This document shows positions 7,846 to 13,679 of a stretch of DNA of 22,463 nucleotides, piece by piece. Source of the stretch: a virus. Positions within the stretch are counted from its first letter, which is position 1. Each line of letters opens with the position of its first letter. The stretch is taken from positions 1 to 22,463 of IMG/VR virus record IMGVR_UViG_3300015371_001884. The stretch is one strand, 5' to 3'. Position numbers and translations under genes: made by a program. The notes under the pieces are model-generated. The model did no database searches. It saw only the letters and a list, made by a program, of their open reading frames with translations, and had not been told where the DNA came from.

Positions 7846-8112
7846 TCAGGTGCGTTTGGCCTGTCGCGTGCGCCAGGACGTCGCCTGCGGGCACGTCGAC
7901 CAGTGGACCTCGGCGCGGGGCAGGTCCCCGATCCAGCGCCGGTCCGGGTCCAGCAGGTCGCGGCGGACGTTGTCGACCTTTGGGGACCCGTTGAACGGCA
8001 TCTTTTTGCCGCCGAGCGTTTCGTACCAGACGATGTTCGCGTTGCAGCTGCGGCACTTGCCCCGGCCGCCGTAGCGGCCCGACAGGCGCACGATGATGAT
8101 GGGGTCGATCAT
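7846..8112 (-). CDS. Small zinc-finger-like phage protein
   Basis: An 88-aa protein beginning MIDPIIIVRLSGRYGGRGKC at ATG 8110-8112, which overlaps the upstream stop by ATGA. The pattern GKCRSCNANIVWYETLGGKKMPFNG ... VHWSTCP is a widespread small phage family: a CxxC knuckle, a short 'I-x-W-x-x-T-x-x-G-K-x-M-P' hairpin, and a distal H-x3-C that completes a metal site. Its role is not known. The preceding gene is also a zinc-binding candidate, so the two may work together. Confidence 0.82.
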   Translation of the reverse strand: MIDPIIIVRLSGRYGGRGKCRSCNANIVWYETLGGKKMPFNGSPKVDNVRRDLLDPDRRWIGDLPRAEVHWSTCPQATSWRTRQAKRT

Positions 8113-8411
8113 GCGGCCGGCTCCGGGCTGTCGAGGAGCGGAAGCGCCGCCGGCTGCGCCCGGCGCGGCCGCGACGGGCGGCGCATCTGGGCGGCGAGCT
8201 GGCGGCAGGGCGGACTGCAGTAGATGCGGGCGCCCTGGCGGCCCTTGGCCGGGCGCACGAAGAGCCCCAGGCAGACGACGCACACGCGGATGCGGGCCTC
8301 GTCGTACCACGCGTCGAGGATCGCCAGGGCCTGATCGAGGTGGCGCCGGGCCGCTGCGTGCCCCAGCTCCCGCGACCGCGCGCGCAGCGGCAACGTCAGG
8401 CTCCGAACCAT
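8109..8411 (-). CDS. CGNR/zinc-finger-like small protein
   Basis: A 100-aa protein with a helical N terminus (LRARSRELGHAAARRHLDQA) and a knuckle pair RVCVVCLGLFVRPAKGRQGA followed by RIYCSPPCRQLAAQMRR. The arrangement CxxC ... Y-C-S-x-x-C-R-Q resembles the CGNR-type zinc finger, in which the last Cys starts a DNA-contacting helix rich in Arg. The tail is basic and Pro/Ala rich. The start ATG lies inside the 3' end of the upstream TM gene (16-bp overlap). DNA binding is likely; the target is unknown. Confidence 0.78.
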   Translation of the reverse strand: MVRSLTLPLRARSRELGHAAARRHLDQALAILDAWYDEARIRVCVVCLGLFVRPAKGRQGARIYCSPPCRQLAAQMRRPSRPRRAQPAALPLLDSPEPAA

Positions 8412-8629
8412 CGCAGCAGCTCGATGATGAGCGTGGCCAGCACGAAGCCGAGCCCGGCCCAGGTCCAGCGGCGGATGCGGGCCGCGCGCAGGTTGCGCTG
8501 GAGGTTGTCGCGGAGGAGCTGAATCTGCGCGGCGCGGACGTCAGGCGCGGCGGCCGCCCCAGATCGAATCCTGATTCGTCCGCCGGCTGTGGCACGAGTG
8601 GCAGAGCCCCCGGAGGTTCGACCGCTCAT
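8396..8629 (-). CDS. Small C-terminally anchored membrane protein
   Basis: The downstream part is convincing: an amphipathic basic helix (VRAAQIQLLRDNLQRNLRAA) followed by one TM segment (WTWAGLGFVLATLIIELLRW) at the C terminus. The nearest standard start in frame is ATG at 8627-8629, giving 77 aa but overlapping the HNH gene by 89 bp; no ATG, GTG or TTG exists between the HNH stop and the helix, so the true start could be a rare codon such as ATT near 8520. It is placed between HNH and zinc-finger genes with overlapping ends. Function unknown. Confidence 0.55.
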   Translation of the reverse strand: MSGRTSGGSATRATAGGRIRIRSGAAAAPDVRAAQIQLLRDNLQRNLRAARIRRWTWAGLGFVLATLIIELLRWFGA

Positions 8630-8927
8630 CGGTCCCCTCCGGCTTCGGCAGGATGTGGTCGACGTGCGCCGACGGCGTCCGCCGGCCGGCCGCCGTGCAC
8701 AGCCGGCACCAGGGTTCTTCCTGCAGGACCTGCTCCCGGATGCGGCGCCAGGACTGGCCGTAGCCCCGGGCAGTCGACGACCCACGCCGCGCTTCGCGGA
8801 AGAACTGATGCACCGAACAGAACGGGTCGCCCGAACCGGCGAGGCGATGGCAGCCCGGCCAGCCGCAGGCACGACCTGGGGCGAAGGGCATATGCGGGAC
8901 CACAAGCACCAACGGTGCCACACCCAT
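8541..8927 (-). CDS. HNH endonuclease
   Basis: A 128-aa protein with a complete HNH motif: a zinc knuckle WCRLCTAAGRRTPSAHVDHI (CxxC then the first catalytic D-H), the central N of NLRGLCHSCHSRRT, and a second CxxC-H-S pair. An upstream Cys/His cluster (CGWPGCHRL...FCSVH) is typical of phage HNH proteins that begin 'MPFAPGR-C', so an alternative start is the ATG at 8891; the ATG at 8927 has a better ribosome site (GGAAG). In HK97-like phages HNH proteins stimulate cos cleavage by terminase, and this gene lies upstream of the terminase genes on the same strand. Homing or generic nicking activity is an alternative. Confidence 0.92.
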   Translation of the reverse strand: MGVAPLVLVVPHMPFAPGRACGWPGCHRLAGSGDPFCSVHQFFREARRGSSTARGYGQSWRRIREQVLQEEPWCRLCTAAGRRTPSAHVDHILPKPEGTDERSNLRGLCHSCHSRRTNQDSIWGGRRA

Positions 8928-8933
8928 TGTCGC

Positions 8934-9365
8934 TCACTTCCGGGCTCCGTGATGCGAGACGTGAAACGGCTGGTTGAACAGGCGTCGCCCAATCGAACAC
9001 TCGCAGGCGTCCTCGCGGTCGCCCGGCATCTGGCGGTAGCCGCAGTCGGCGCAGAGCGGACAGGTCCGGTCACACGCCCTCAGGGCCTGCTGCATCGCCA
9101 GCTCCAGGCTGGCGCTCGTGCAGGTCCAGTCGCCGTGGGCGAAGTTGCGCACGATGGAGCGCATCACGCGCTGGTAGATGAACGGGTGCGGAATCCGGTC
9201 GTCCAGGTGGTGGCGCAGGAGCGCGCGCGCCAGCTCCGCGCAGGCGGCGCCCTCGTAGCCCCACTCGAACGCCTGGGCGTGCGTGCCTTCAACCAACAGC
9301 AGCGCCCCGTCCACCGTCACCTGGGTCCGACCGTCGCTGCTCCGATGACCTGCGTAGGCGGACAT
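8934..9365 (-). CDS. DUF6166-like protein with Cys-rich tail
   Basis: A 143-aa protein, start ATG 9365 with a near-ideal GGAGGAGG ribosome site at 7 nt. The N-terminal part, TVDGALLLVEG ... FEWGYEGAACAELARALL, followed by an 'F-I-Y-Q-R-V' stretch and ASLELAMQQAL, matches what I recall of DUF6166, a small alpha/beta family of unknown role in mobile elements. The C-terminal part adds a cysteine cluster (ACDRTCPLCADCGYRQ ... ACECSIGRRL) that may bind a metal. It precedes the HNH gene by 6 bp. The family assignment is from memory and should be treated as probable. Confidence 0.72.
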   Translation of the reverse strand: MSAYAGHRSSDGRTQVTVDGALLLVEGTHAQAFEWGYEGAACAELARALLRHHLDDRIPHPFIYQRVMRSIVRNFAHGDWTCTSASLELAMQQALRACDRTCPLCADCGYRQMPGDREDACECSIGRRLFNQPFHVSHHGARK

Positions 9366-9561
9366 GGTTCGCCTCCTCCCCGTCCTCGATGGCGTCGTGG
9401 TAAATCTGGCCGACCTCGCGCAGGGCGTAGCGCAGCGAGCCCATCTGGCCCGCGACGGCCGGGACCTGCTTCCGGCTGAGGATGCTCAGCACCTGATCGA
9501 GCGCTTCGGCGTCCTCGACGAGCGTGCGCAGGGTGGCTTCGGGTACGGCGATGCAACGCAT
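9289..9561 (-). CDS. Small helical hypothetical protein
   Basis: A 90-aa protein starting MRCIAVPEATLRTLVEDAEA three bases after the initiator-like gene. Residues 8-60 are predicted helical with alternating Leu/Val and charges (LDQVLSILSRKQVP, LRYALREVGQIYHD), compatible with a helical bundle or coiled coil. The last 25 residues are Arg/Gly rich and overlap the DUF6166-like gene by 77 bp in another frame. No known family recognised. Position directly after the replication gene invites, but does not prove, a replication-accessory role such as a helicase loader; it is too short for lambda P-like proteins. Confidence 0.65.
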   Translation of the reverse strand: MRCIAVPEATLRTLVEDAEALDQVLSILSRKQVPAVAGQMGSLRYALREVGQIYHDAIEDGEEANHVRLRRSSEQRRSDPGDGGRGAAVG

Positions 9562-9564
9562 GGA

Positions 9565-10374
9565 TCACGCTCGCTTGAGTTGGCGGGCCATCCGGGCGTC
9601 GCTGAGGACGCGGCCGCACAGGTTGCCGTCGTAGCCCGCGATGCCGTGCGTGGCGCACAGCGTCTTGAGCGCTTCCATCCGGTCGGTCTCGGGCTCCCGC
9701 TGCAGAGCGCCGACGTGCTGCTGGGCGAGGCGCAGCACCGCCCAGAACGGGCTCGTCCGTGGGCCGCCCGCGTCAGCGGGCGGTGTATTTGTACGTGGAT
9801 CTTTGTACTTGTACTTGATCCGGAGATGTGTTCGTGGAACCGTTCCGCGAACCGTGCCCGAACCGTTCGACGAACCGTTCGTCGAACCATCCCCGCCCCC
9901 TGGCCCGGTCCGATGGCCCCCGCGCGCACGCCCTGGTTTCGCCTTCGGCGGGGCCTGGAACGCCTGCCGGAAGGCCGGCGGGAAGTCCCGCAGAAACACG
10001 GTGATCGCCGTGCCGATGATGTCGCGGAGCCCGCACTCCGGCACCTCGTGGTCATACGCCTTTCGCCAGCCGCGCACGACGTTCGGGTTGGACGGCTTGT
10101 TGTGGTTGAGTGCGTTCGGCAGCCAGATCAGATCCCCCTCGTAGGCGACCATCCCGGCCTCCGCGAGCGCCGCGACCTGCATCAGGCCGGCACGCTGCGA
10201 CCACCCGAATTGTGTAAAAACTGTGGAAAAGTTGTGCCTGATCACGCCGGGGATCAGCGTCCGCTCCGGGCACGTCAGCAGGTAGAGGAACAGGAACTGC
10301 GGGTTCGGCGGCGGCGGGCCAAACTCGCGGAACTGCCGGTCGTGCCAGAGCCGAAGATCGACGCGTGCGTACAT
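9565..10374 (-). CDS. Phage replication initiator-like protein (candidate origin inside the gene)
   Basis: A 269-aa protein starting MYARVDLRLWHDRQFREFGP at ATG 10374, with GGGAGG at 8 nt. Residues 1-135 resemble N-terminal helix-turn-helix domains of phage replisome organisers: FLFLYLLTCPERTLIPGVIR, a winged-helix core GWSQRAGLMQVAALAEAGMV, and IWLPNALNHNKPSNPNVVRG. Residues 140-205 are a low-complexity Gly/Ser/Thr/Lys linker, then a helical C-terminal domain (SPFWAVLRLAQQH..., DRMEALKTLC). A domain-linker-domain layout whose linker DNA is a repeat array mirrors lambda O. DNA repeats and DnaA-box matches lie within the gene (separate entries). No helicase or primase motif is seen. Confidence 0.75.
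   Translation of the reverse strand: MYARVDLRLWHDRQFREFGPPPPNPQFLFLYLLTCPERTLIPGVIRHNFSTVFTQFGWSQRAGLMQVAALAEAGMVAYEGDLIWLPNALNHNKPSNPNVVRGWRKAYDHEVPECGLRDIIGTAITVFLRDFPPAFRQAFQAPPKAKPGRARGGHRTGPGGGDGSTNGSSNGSGTVRGTVPRTHLRIKYKYKDPRTNTPPADAGGPRTSPFWAVLRLAQQHVGALQREPETDRMEALKTLCATHGIAGYDGNLCGRVLSDARMARQLKRA
9784..9828. other. AT-rich tract beside the iterons (candidate DNA-unwinding element)
   Basis: Within otherwise very GC-rich coding DNA this stretch reads GTATTTGTAC, GATCTTTGTACTTGTACTTG and so on, with the element TTGTAC repeated three times. It encodes the KYKYK part of the initiator linker. It lies just downstream of the iteron array in the direction of the gene, the same order as iterons and AT-rich region in lambda ori. 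Origin function is inferred. Confidence 0.45.
9837..9892. repeat. Five iteron-like repeats of about 12 bp within the initiator gene
   Basis: GAACC begins at 9837, 9849, 9860, 9872 and 9884 (spacing 12, 11, 12, 12). The best units read CGAACCGTTCG, an 11-bp near-palindrome that could bind a dimer. They encode the Gly/Ser/Asn/Thr linker of the initiator-like protein, and the 11-bp step breaks the codon phase, which argues that DNA sequence rather than peptide repeat is being kept. A candidate initiator-binding array. Confidence 0.6.
10211..10230 (-). other. Two direct DnaA-box matches
   Basis: On the minus strand TTTTCCACA (10222-10230) and TTTTACACA (10211-10219) both match the DnaA consensus TTWTNCACA exactly and follow each other 11 bp apart in the same orientation. 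They lie in an A/T-rich island within the initiator gene (codons about 49-54). Together with the iterons about 320 bp away they suggest a DnaA-assisted phage origin. Confidence 0.5.
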
Positions 10375-10390
10375 GGGCGGGCCTCCCAGG

Positions 10391-10684
10391 TCAGTGCTTG
10401 GTGCGCTTCCGGGCGGCCGGCCGCCCTCGGCGCCGGCGGGTGGGCGCCTCGGGCTCCGGGACGGGCTGGTCCTCACCGACGGGGGTCCAGTCGTCCTCTT
10501 GAATCGTGGCGTCGAGGTCGGTCTGCTTCCAGAGCAGCACGCGGCCGGGCGACCGGCGCCGCGCTTTGATGCGCAGGCGGCGGGCCCACTGGCGGAAGGT
10601 CCGCACCGTGTGGAAGCCCATGTAGCGGGCGGCGGTCTTGCTGTCGAAGTAGACGCTCTCGGGGGCTTCCACGGCGTCGATCAT
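10391..10684 (-). CDS. HTH_17 DNA-binding protein, first gene of the replication operon
   Basis: A 97-aa protein, ATG 10684 with GGGAGA at 8 nt. Residues 10-52 form a MerR/excisionase-type HTH: VYFDSKTAARYMGFHTVRTF then RQWARRLRIKARRR and GRVLLWKQTDLDA, where the last strand-helix is the wing typical of HTH_17. The C-terminal 40 residues are acidic then strongly basic (RRRRGRPAARKRTKH), probably a DNA-contacting tail. It is the first gene after the 10685-11107 control region and 16 bp before the initiator-like gene, so an early regulator, or an excisionase given the integrase upstream, are both reasonable. Confidence 0.82.
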   Translation of the reverse strand: MIDAVEAPESVYFDSKTAARYMGFHTVRTFRQWARRLRIKARRRSPGRVLLWKQTDLDATIQEDDWTPVGEDQPVPEPEAPTRRRRGRPAARKRTKH

Positions 10685-10719
10685 TGGTGCATCTCCCAGG
10701 GCAACCTACGGGGACACCC

Positions 10720-10743
10720 TGTATAGCAAATCCTTAGCAGGAT
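10720..10743 (-). promoter_or_regulatory. Promoter/operator motif upstream of the replication operon
   Basis: On the minus strand 10739-10720 reads TGCTAAGGATTTGCTATACA, ending in a -10-like TATACA and containing two TGCTA units 11 bp apart. The overlapping + strand 10730-10743 is the palindrome ATCCT-TAGC-AGGAT. The same arrangement recurs at 16783-16802 and, with one more base, at 13366-13386 and 13623-13644. It lies 36 bp upstream of the HTH gene start. A -35 element is weak. Confidence 0.5.
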
Positions 10744-11000
10744 CGGAAGGCACAAGATGTAGGGGGCCTTCGTCCTCTGCGCCGAGGCGAGCGTAGGAAG
10801 GGATGACCAGACGCCCGGCGCCCCCCGGAGCGATTGGGGGGCGTCGGTTGGGCGACGGTAGCGACCCCCCGGGCTCGGAGCGAACGTCGGGCAACGTCGC
10901 GGCCCGGCGAGGCCGGCTGGCGTCGGCTACGGAGGCGCGGGGAAAAGTCGCGGCTGGCCCGGAGGCGGAATATTACGCAGGCATGACGTGCGGCCGCAAG
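10744..11000. other. Gene-free GC-rich spacer
   Basis: I see no convincing gene here on either strand. It holds an 8-bp hairpin (CGCCCCCC at 10819-10826 and GGGGGGCG at 10836-10843) and a block, 10857-10892, that resembles 21183-21228 in the gene-free right-hand region (GGTAGCGACCCCCC and AACGTCGGGC in the same order). Short open frames here have no ribosome site and no recognisable composition. Confidence 0.5.
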
Positions 11001-11026
11001 CCCAAAAAGCGCCCTCGTGGGCGCTT
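11001..11026 (-). terminator. Rho-independent terminator ending the integrase operon
   Basis: A perfect 8-bp stem (AAGCGCCC at 11007-11014 with GGGCGCTT at 11019-11026) and a TCGT loop. Read on the minus strand it is followed by a run of five T (11008-11004), two of them in the stem. It lies about 80 bp downstream of the 137-aa gene stop, isolating the integrase operon from the replication operon. Confidence 0.75.
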
Positions 11027-11077
11027 ATAGGACTAAGGTCGTACAACCAGAGGTAAACGGCTGAGTTCAGGGGAGAT

Positions 11078-11100
11078 GGGGGCGCCCGGGCGGCGCCCCC
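11078..11100 (-). terminator. GC hairpin just after the 137-aa gene
   Basis: GGGGGCGCC (11078-11086) pairs perfectly with GGCGCCCCC (11092-11100) around a 5-nt loop, 8 bp past the stop codon. No T tract follows, so it is more likely an RNA-stabilising or pause hairpin that assists the stronger terminator at 11001-11026. Confidence 0.45.
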
Positions 11101-11107
11101 CAGCCGG

Positions 11108-11521
11108 TCAGGCGGTGCGCCGGCGCCGGGGCGGCGCCTTGTCACGGTCCTTGCGGGCCTGGGCGCGGTGCTTCAGGGTGTTGAAGGTCACCGTCTCGCC
11201 GTACCACGCCGCGACCGCCTTGTCCGAGTGCCGCTGTGCGCGTTGCCAGCACAGGAACAGGTAGAGCGTCGTCACGCCGACGCCGGGCAGGTCGGCCAGA
11301 TCTTCCGCCCGGATCTCCAGCGCCGCCTTCGCGGTCTTCACGCCCAGCGACTTCAGCGCCGCCGTGAGGATGCCCATCGACTTCTTCGTGACCGGGCAGT
11401 CGATGTCGTGGGCGACGTCGTAGCGCGTGAACGTCTGGTCGCCGATGGTGAGCGCGGCTTCGCCGTAGGTCTTCACGAAGCTCGCGCCGAGGTACGCCTG
11501 GAACTGCGCCGGGGCCGGCAT
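11108..11521 (-). CDS. Hypothetical protein with helix-hairpin-helix-like segment
   Basis: A 137-aa protein, ATG 11519-11521, beginning 1 bp after the upstream stop. Residues 60-90 (KTAKAALEIRAEDLADLPGV then GVTTLYLFLCWQR) contain 'L-P-G-V-G', the signature turn of helix-hairpin-helix DNA-binding elements, flanked by helices. The C terminus is highly basic (KDRDKAPPRRRRTA), also consistent with nucleic-acid contact. The N-terminal half (AYLGASFVKTYGEAALTIGD) is not recognised. It is the last gene of the integrase operon before two hairpins. Could be a recombination accessory or superinfection gene; function unknown. Confidence 0.72.
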   Translation of the reverse strand: MPAPAQFQAYLGASFVKTYGEAALTIGDQTFTRYDVAHDIDCPVTKKSMGILTAALKSLGVKTAKAALEIRAEDLADLPGVGVTTLYLFLCWQRAQRHSDKAVAAWYGETVTFNTLKHRAQARKDRDKAPPRRRRTA

Positions 11522-11522
11522 C

Positions 11523-12023
11523 CTAGTTCACGACCTCGTGGCCCGCGCCCGGCACCGGGGTCGCGTTGAGCAGCGCTTGCGCGCCGGCCAGCTTCGCGGC
11601 GTTGGCCTTGGTCGGCGTCGCCAGCCCGAAGCGGATCTGCCGGCCGGCGTGCTGCACCCGCCGCAGCACCTTGGCCGCAACCAGCTTCTTCAGCTCGATG
11701 GCCATCACCGTGTCGGGGGTCTTGGACAGCGTGCCCCAGCCCTTGCGCTTGGCGAAGTCCACGATCTCCCGGTTGGTGGCGAGGCCGAGTTTCCGCACCG
11801 CCGCCAGCGCGTAGGCTTTCGCGGCGGTCGGCACCACCTCCGGCGGCTGGGCGGCGCGCGCACGCCGCTTCGGCTTGGCGCGGCGCTCGGCCGGCGGCAG
11901 GACGCTGAGGGGGTCGACCTTGATCTTATCGAGCACCGCGATCAGCTCGCGGTAGTGGTCAAGTTGCTGGACCGCGAAGCGGCGCATCGCGTCGAGGGTC
12001 ATCGGAGGGGACGTTCGCTTCAT
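11523..12023 (-). CDS. Winged-helix-like hypothetical protein
   Basis: A 166-aa protein; the ATG at 12021-12023 (MKRTSPPMTLDAMRRFAVQQ) has AGGAG at 9 nt and is preferred over an ATG 14 codons upstream. Residues 5-40 are helical, residues 50-65 a basic Ala/Arg linker (RRAKPKRRARAA), and residues 70-140 look like a winged helix: AAVRKLGLATNREIVDFAKR, then DTVMAIELKKLVAAKVLRRV and a hairpin QHAGRQIRFGL. This is the helix-helix-wing pattern of MarR/PadR-like DNA binders. It lies 50 bp downstream of the integrase stop and may regulate the lysogeny genes. Confidence 0.75.
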   Translation of the reverse strand: MKRTSPPMTLDAMRRFAVQQLDHYRELIAVLDKIKVDPLSVLPPAERRAKPKRRARAAQPPEVVPTAAKAYALAAVRKLGLATNREIVDFAKRKGWGTLSKTPDTVMAIELKKLVAAKVLRRVQHAGRQIRFGLATPTKANAAKLAGAQALLNATPVPGAGHEVVN

Positions 12024-12073
12024 CGAAAGCACTCCTGGTTGTGGGGGGGGCTGGTTGGCGGCCAATGCGCGGC

Positions 12074-13282
12074 TTACCCGTGCTTCGGGAAGTCCACGAC
12101 CTTGGGCGCGCAGAAGGCATCGAGGCGCTTCATCGCCTCGTTGCTCGTGCTGGGGAACACATGGCCGTAGGTGTTGAGGGTGATCTGAATGTTGGCGTGC
12201 CGCAGCTGCATCGAGACGTATTTGATGTTCGGTTCCTGGTTAATCAGGATGCTCGCGTAGGTGTGGCGCAGCGAATGCGGCGTGGCCGAGTCGCGGAGTT
12301 TCAGCGCCGCCAGGACGTGGACGTCATAGAACTCGCTCAGCTCGTTCGGCAAGAACATCTTCGTCGCCAGCTTGCCGACCGGGTTCTGTAGCACGAAGGC
12401 GCCCGGCGCCGTGGAGCGCCCCTCGGCCTCCTGGCTCGCCTTGTGGTCGCGCAGCAGGCGCAGCAGCGTGGCCGGAATGTCGATGAGCGCCCGGGAGGCT
12501 TCCGACTTCGGCTGCGTGCGCAGGACCCCGTCCGAGACGGCCTGCGTGACCCGGAGCTTGCGCTCGTCCCACTTCACGCCGATCCACGTCAGCCCGGCCA
12601 TTTCGCCCCGGCGCAGGCCCGCGAGCAGCCCGAGCGCCGCGATGACGCGCGGCGTCGTCGGCCCGGCGGCGCGGATGAAGCTGAGCACCCGGTCGATCTC
12701 GTCCTCGGTGAGAAACTTGGCGATCTCCTCTTCCTCCGTCAGTGCCAGGGTAGCGGGCCGGTCGATCTTCGCGTCGGACACCCAGTTGGCCGTGACCAGC
12801 TCGTTGACCTTGGCCCACTCGACGACGGTCGACATCAGATTGATGATGTTCGCCATCGACTTGTTGGAGAGCGGCTCGCCGTCCTCGCGGGTGGCGGTGA
12901 GCGTTTCGGCCCACGCACGACAGGTCTTGCGATTCATGTCGAGGACCTTGTAGTGGCCCCAGTACGGCTCCAGGTGGGTGCGGATGACGCTGCGGTAGCT
13001 CGACGCGGTCGAGGGCGCGAGGCGCCCGATCTTCACGCGGTGCTCGATGTGGCTCGCGTCGAACTTCTCAAAGAGCTGGCCCCAGGTATCCGTCGTCGGC
13101 GCGATGTGGTGGCCGCTGCGAATCTCGCCCAGCTTCGAGGCGAGGAAGGCGTCGGCGGCGTCGCGCGTGGGGAAGGAGCGCCAGATCTGCTTCTTGCGCC
13201 CCCGGGCGTCCCGGTGCTTGGGGTCGCTGTAGATCGCGGTGTAGCTGCCGCCGCGTTTCAGGATCGTGCCGTTCTGTGCCAT
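12074..13282 (-). CDS. int: Tyrosine-type site-specific integrase
   Basis: A 402-aa recombinase for phage integration and excision. Residues 1-60 form an arm-type DNA-binding domain (NGTILKRGGSYTAIYSDPKH), 65-170 a SAM-like core-binding domain (TWGQLFEKFD..., STASSYRSVIRTHLEPYWG), and 190-390 the catalytic domain with all active-site residues: R224 (AGLRRGE), K259 (QPKSE), H336 and R339 (PHSLRHT), H362 (LRHANI) and nucleophile Y372 (NTYGH). The frame is open 121 codons further upstream, but the ATG at 13282 gives the standard family N terminus and follows a purine-rich site (GGAGAG/AGAGG). The extension is noncoding in character. It precedes two accessory genes in one operon. Confidence 0.96.
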   Translation of the reverse strand: MAQNGTILKRGGSYTAIYSDPKHRDARGRKKQIWRSFPTRDAADAFLASKLGEIRSGHHIAPTTDTWGQLFEKFDASHIEHRVKIGRLAPSTASSYRSVIRTHLEPYWGHYKVLDMNRKTCRAWAETLTATREDGEPLSNKSMANIINLMSTVVEWAKVNELVTANWVSDAKIDRPATLALTEEEEIAKFLTEDEIDRVLSFIRAAGPTTPRVIAALGLLAGLRRGEMAGLTWIGVKWDERKLRVTQAVSDGVLRTQPKSEASRALIDIPATLLRLLRDHKASQEAEGRSTAPGAFVLQNPVGKLATKMFLPNELSEFYDVHVLAALKLRDSATPHSLRHTYASILINQEPNIKYVSMQLRHANIQITLNTYGHVFPSTSNEAMKRLDAFCAPKVVDFPKHG

Positions 13283-13324
13283 GCCTCTGCTCTCTCCGTA
13301 GGGGGGCCGCCGGCCATCGGCGAG

Positions 13325-13343
13325 GACCCATAGCGACCCATAG
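13325..13343. repeat. Direct repeat GACCCATAG x2
   Basis: Two exact 9-bp copies separated by one base (13325-13333, 13335-13343), 43 bp upstream of the integrase start. Tandem sites of this size and place are typical for integrase arm-type sites or repressor operators. Confidence 0.5.
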
Positions 13344-13365
13344 GGATATACGAACGCTTGGCATA

Positions 13366-13386
13366 GGTCTAGCAAAATAATTAGCA
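13366..13386 (-). promoter_or_regulatory. TGCTAA-N2-AT-N3-GCTA motif upstream of int
   Basis: Minus strand TGCTAATTATTTTGCTAGAC, the 12-bp-spaced version of the motif found upstream of the replication operon and the tailspike. It starts about 85 bp upstream of the integrase ATG. Candidate operator or promoter element. Confidence 0.4.
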
Positions 13387-13622
13387 ACTCGGGCTGCGCG
13401 AGTGCGGGTGGCAGGTCAATTTCTCTTGGATTCATTGGCGAAAACCGCGTTGTGCGGAAGGCGGCCCCAAGTGCGAATCTTGGTATGTCCGCCCAACGGA
13501 GGCGCGTGTCCTCTAACAACCTATAAGAGCCTACGGAGGCCATTCTACCAATGAAACCGGGCTCTTTTCTCGCCTGATATACCTCCCGTAAGGGAACACG
13601 CGGACCTATTAGATTCGCGTCC

Positions 13623-13644
13623 ATCTTTAGCGGGATGGTTAGCA
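13623..13644 (-). promoter_or_regulatory. TGCTAA-N2-AT-N3-GCTA motif at the right end of the int control region
   Basis: Minus strand 13644-13623 begins TGCTAACCATCCCGCTAAAG; a further TTTAGC overlaps at 13648-13652. It lies 35 bp downstream of the last gene of the tailspike block and about 340 bp upstream of int, so it would control int or mark the boundary of that region. Confidence 0.4.
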
Positions 13645-13679
13645 AGTTTAGCGGCCGGGCGCGGCCCGCTGGGGCGGCG

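Larger units (their letters stand above)
13283..13679. promoter_or_regulatory. Integrase control region, possible attP
   Basis: About 400 bp without a convincing gene and visibly richer in A/T than its neighbours. It contains the direct repeat GACCCATAG at 13325-13333 and 13335-13343, two copies of the TGCTAA motif (13366-13386 and 13623-13644), and several A/T runs (AGCAAAATAATTAGCAA at 13371-13387). Position directly upstream of int, with direct repeats that could be integrase arm sites, makes this the natural place for attP. The core sequence cannot be identified without the attachment junctions. Confidence 0.45.

Noticed and set aside
9837-9892. CRISPR array
   Set aside because: Repeats are about 12 bp, contiguous, in a coding frame and lack spacers of constant length.
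10720-10739. Sigma-54 promoter (TGCTAA ... TTGC)
   Set aside because: The -24 element lacks the essential GG and the spacing to GC is one base short; a -10-type hexamer explains it better.
10803-11030. 75-aa plus-strand frame in the control region
   Set aside because: It ends inside the terminator hairpin, has no ribosome site and no domain.
13283-13645. 121-residue N-terminal extension of the integrase
   Set aside because: The sequence does not match integrase families, runs through A/T-rich repeats and lacks a good start; the ATG at 13282 gives the typical N terminus.
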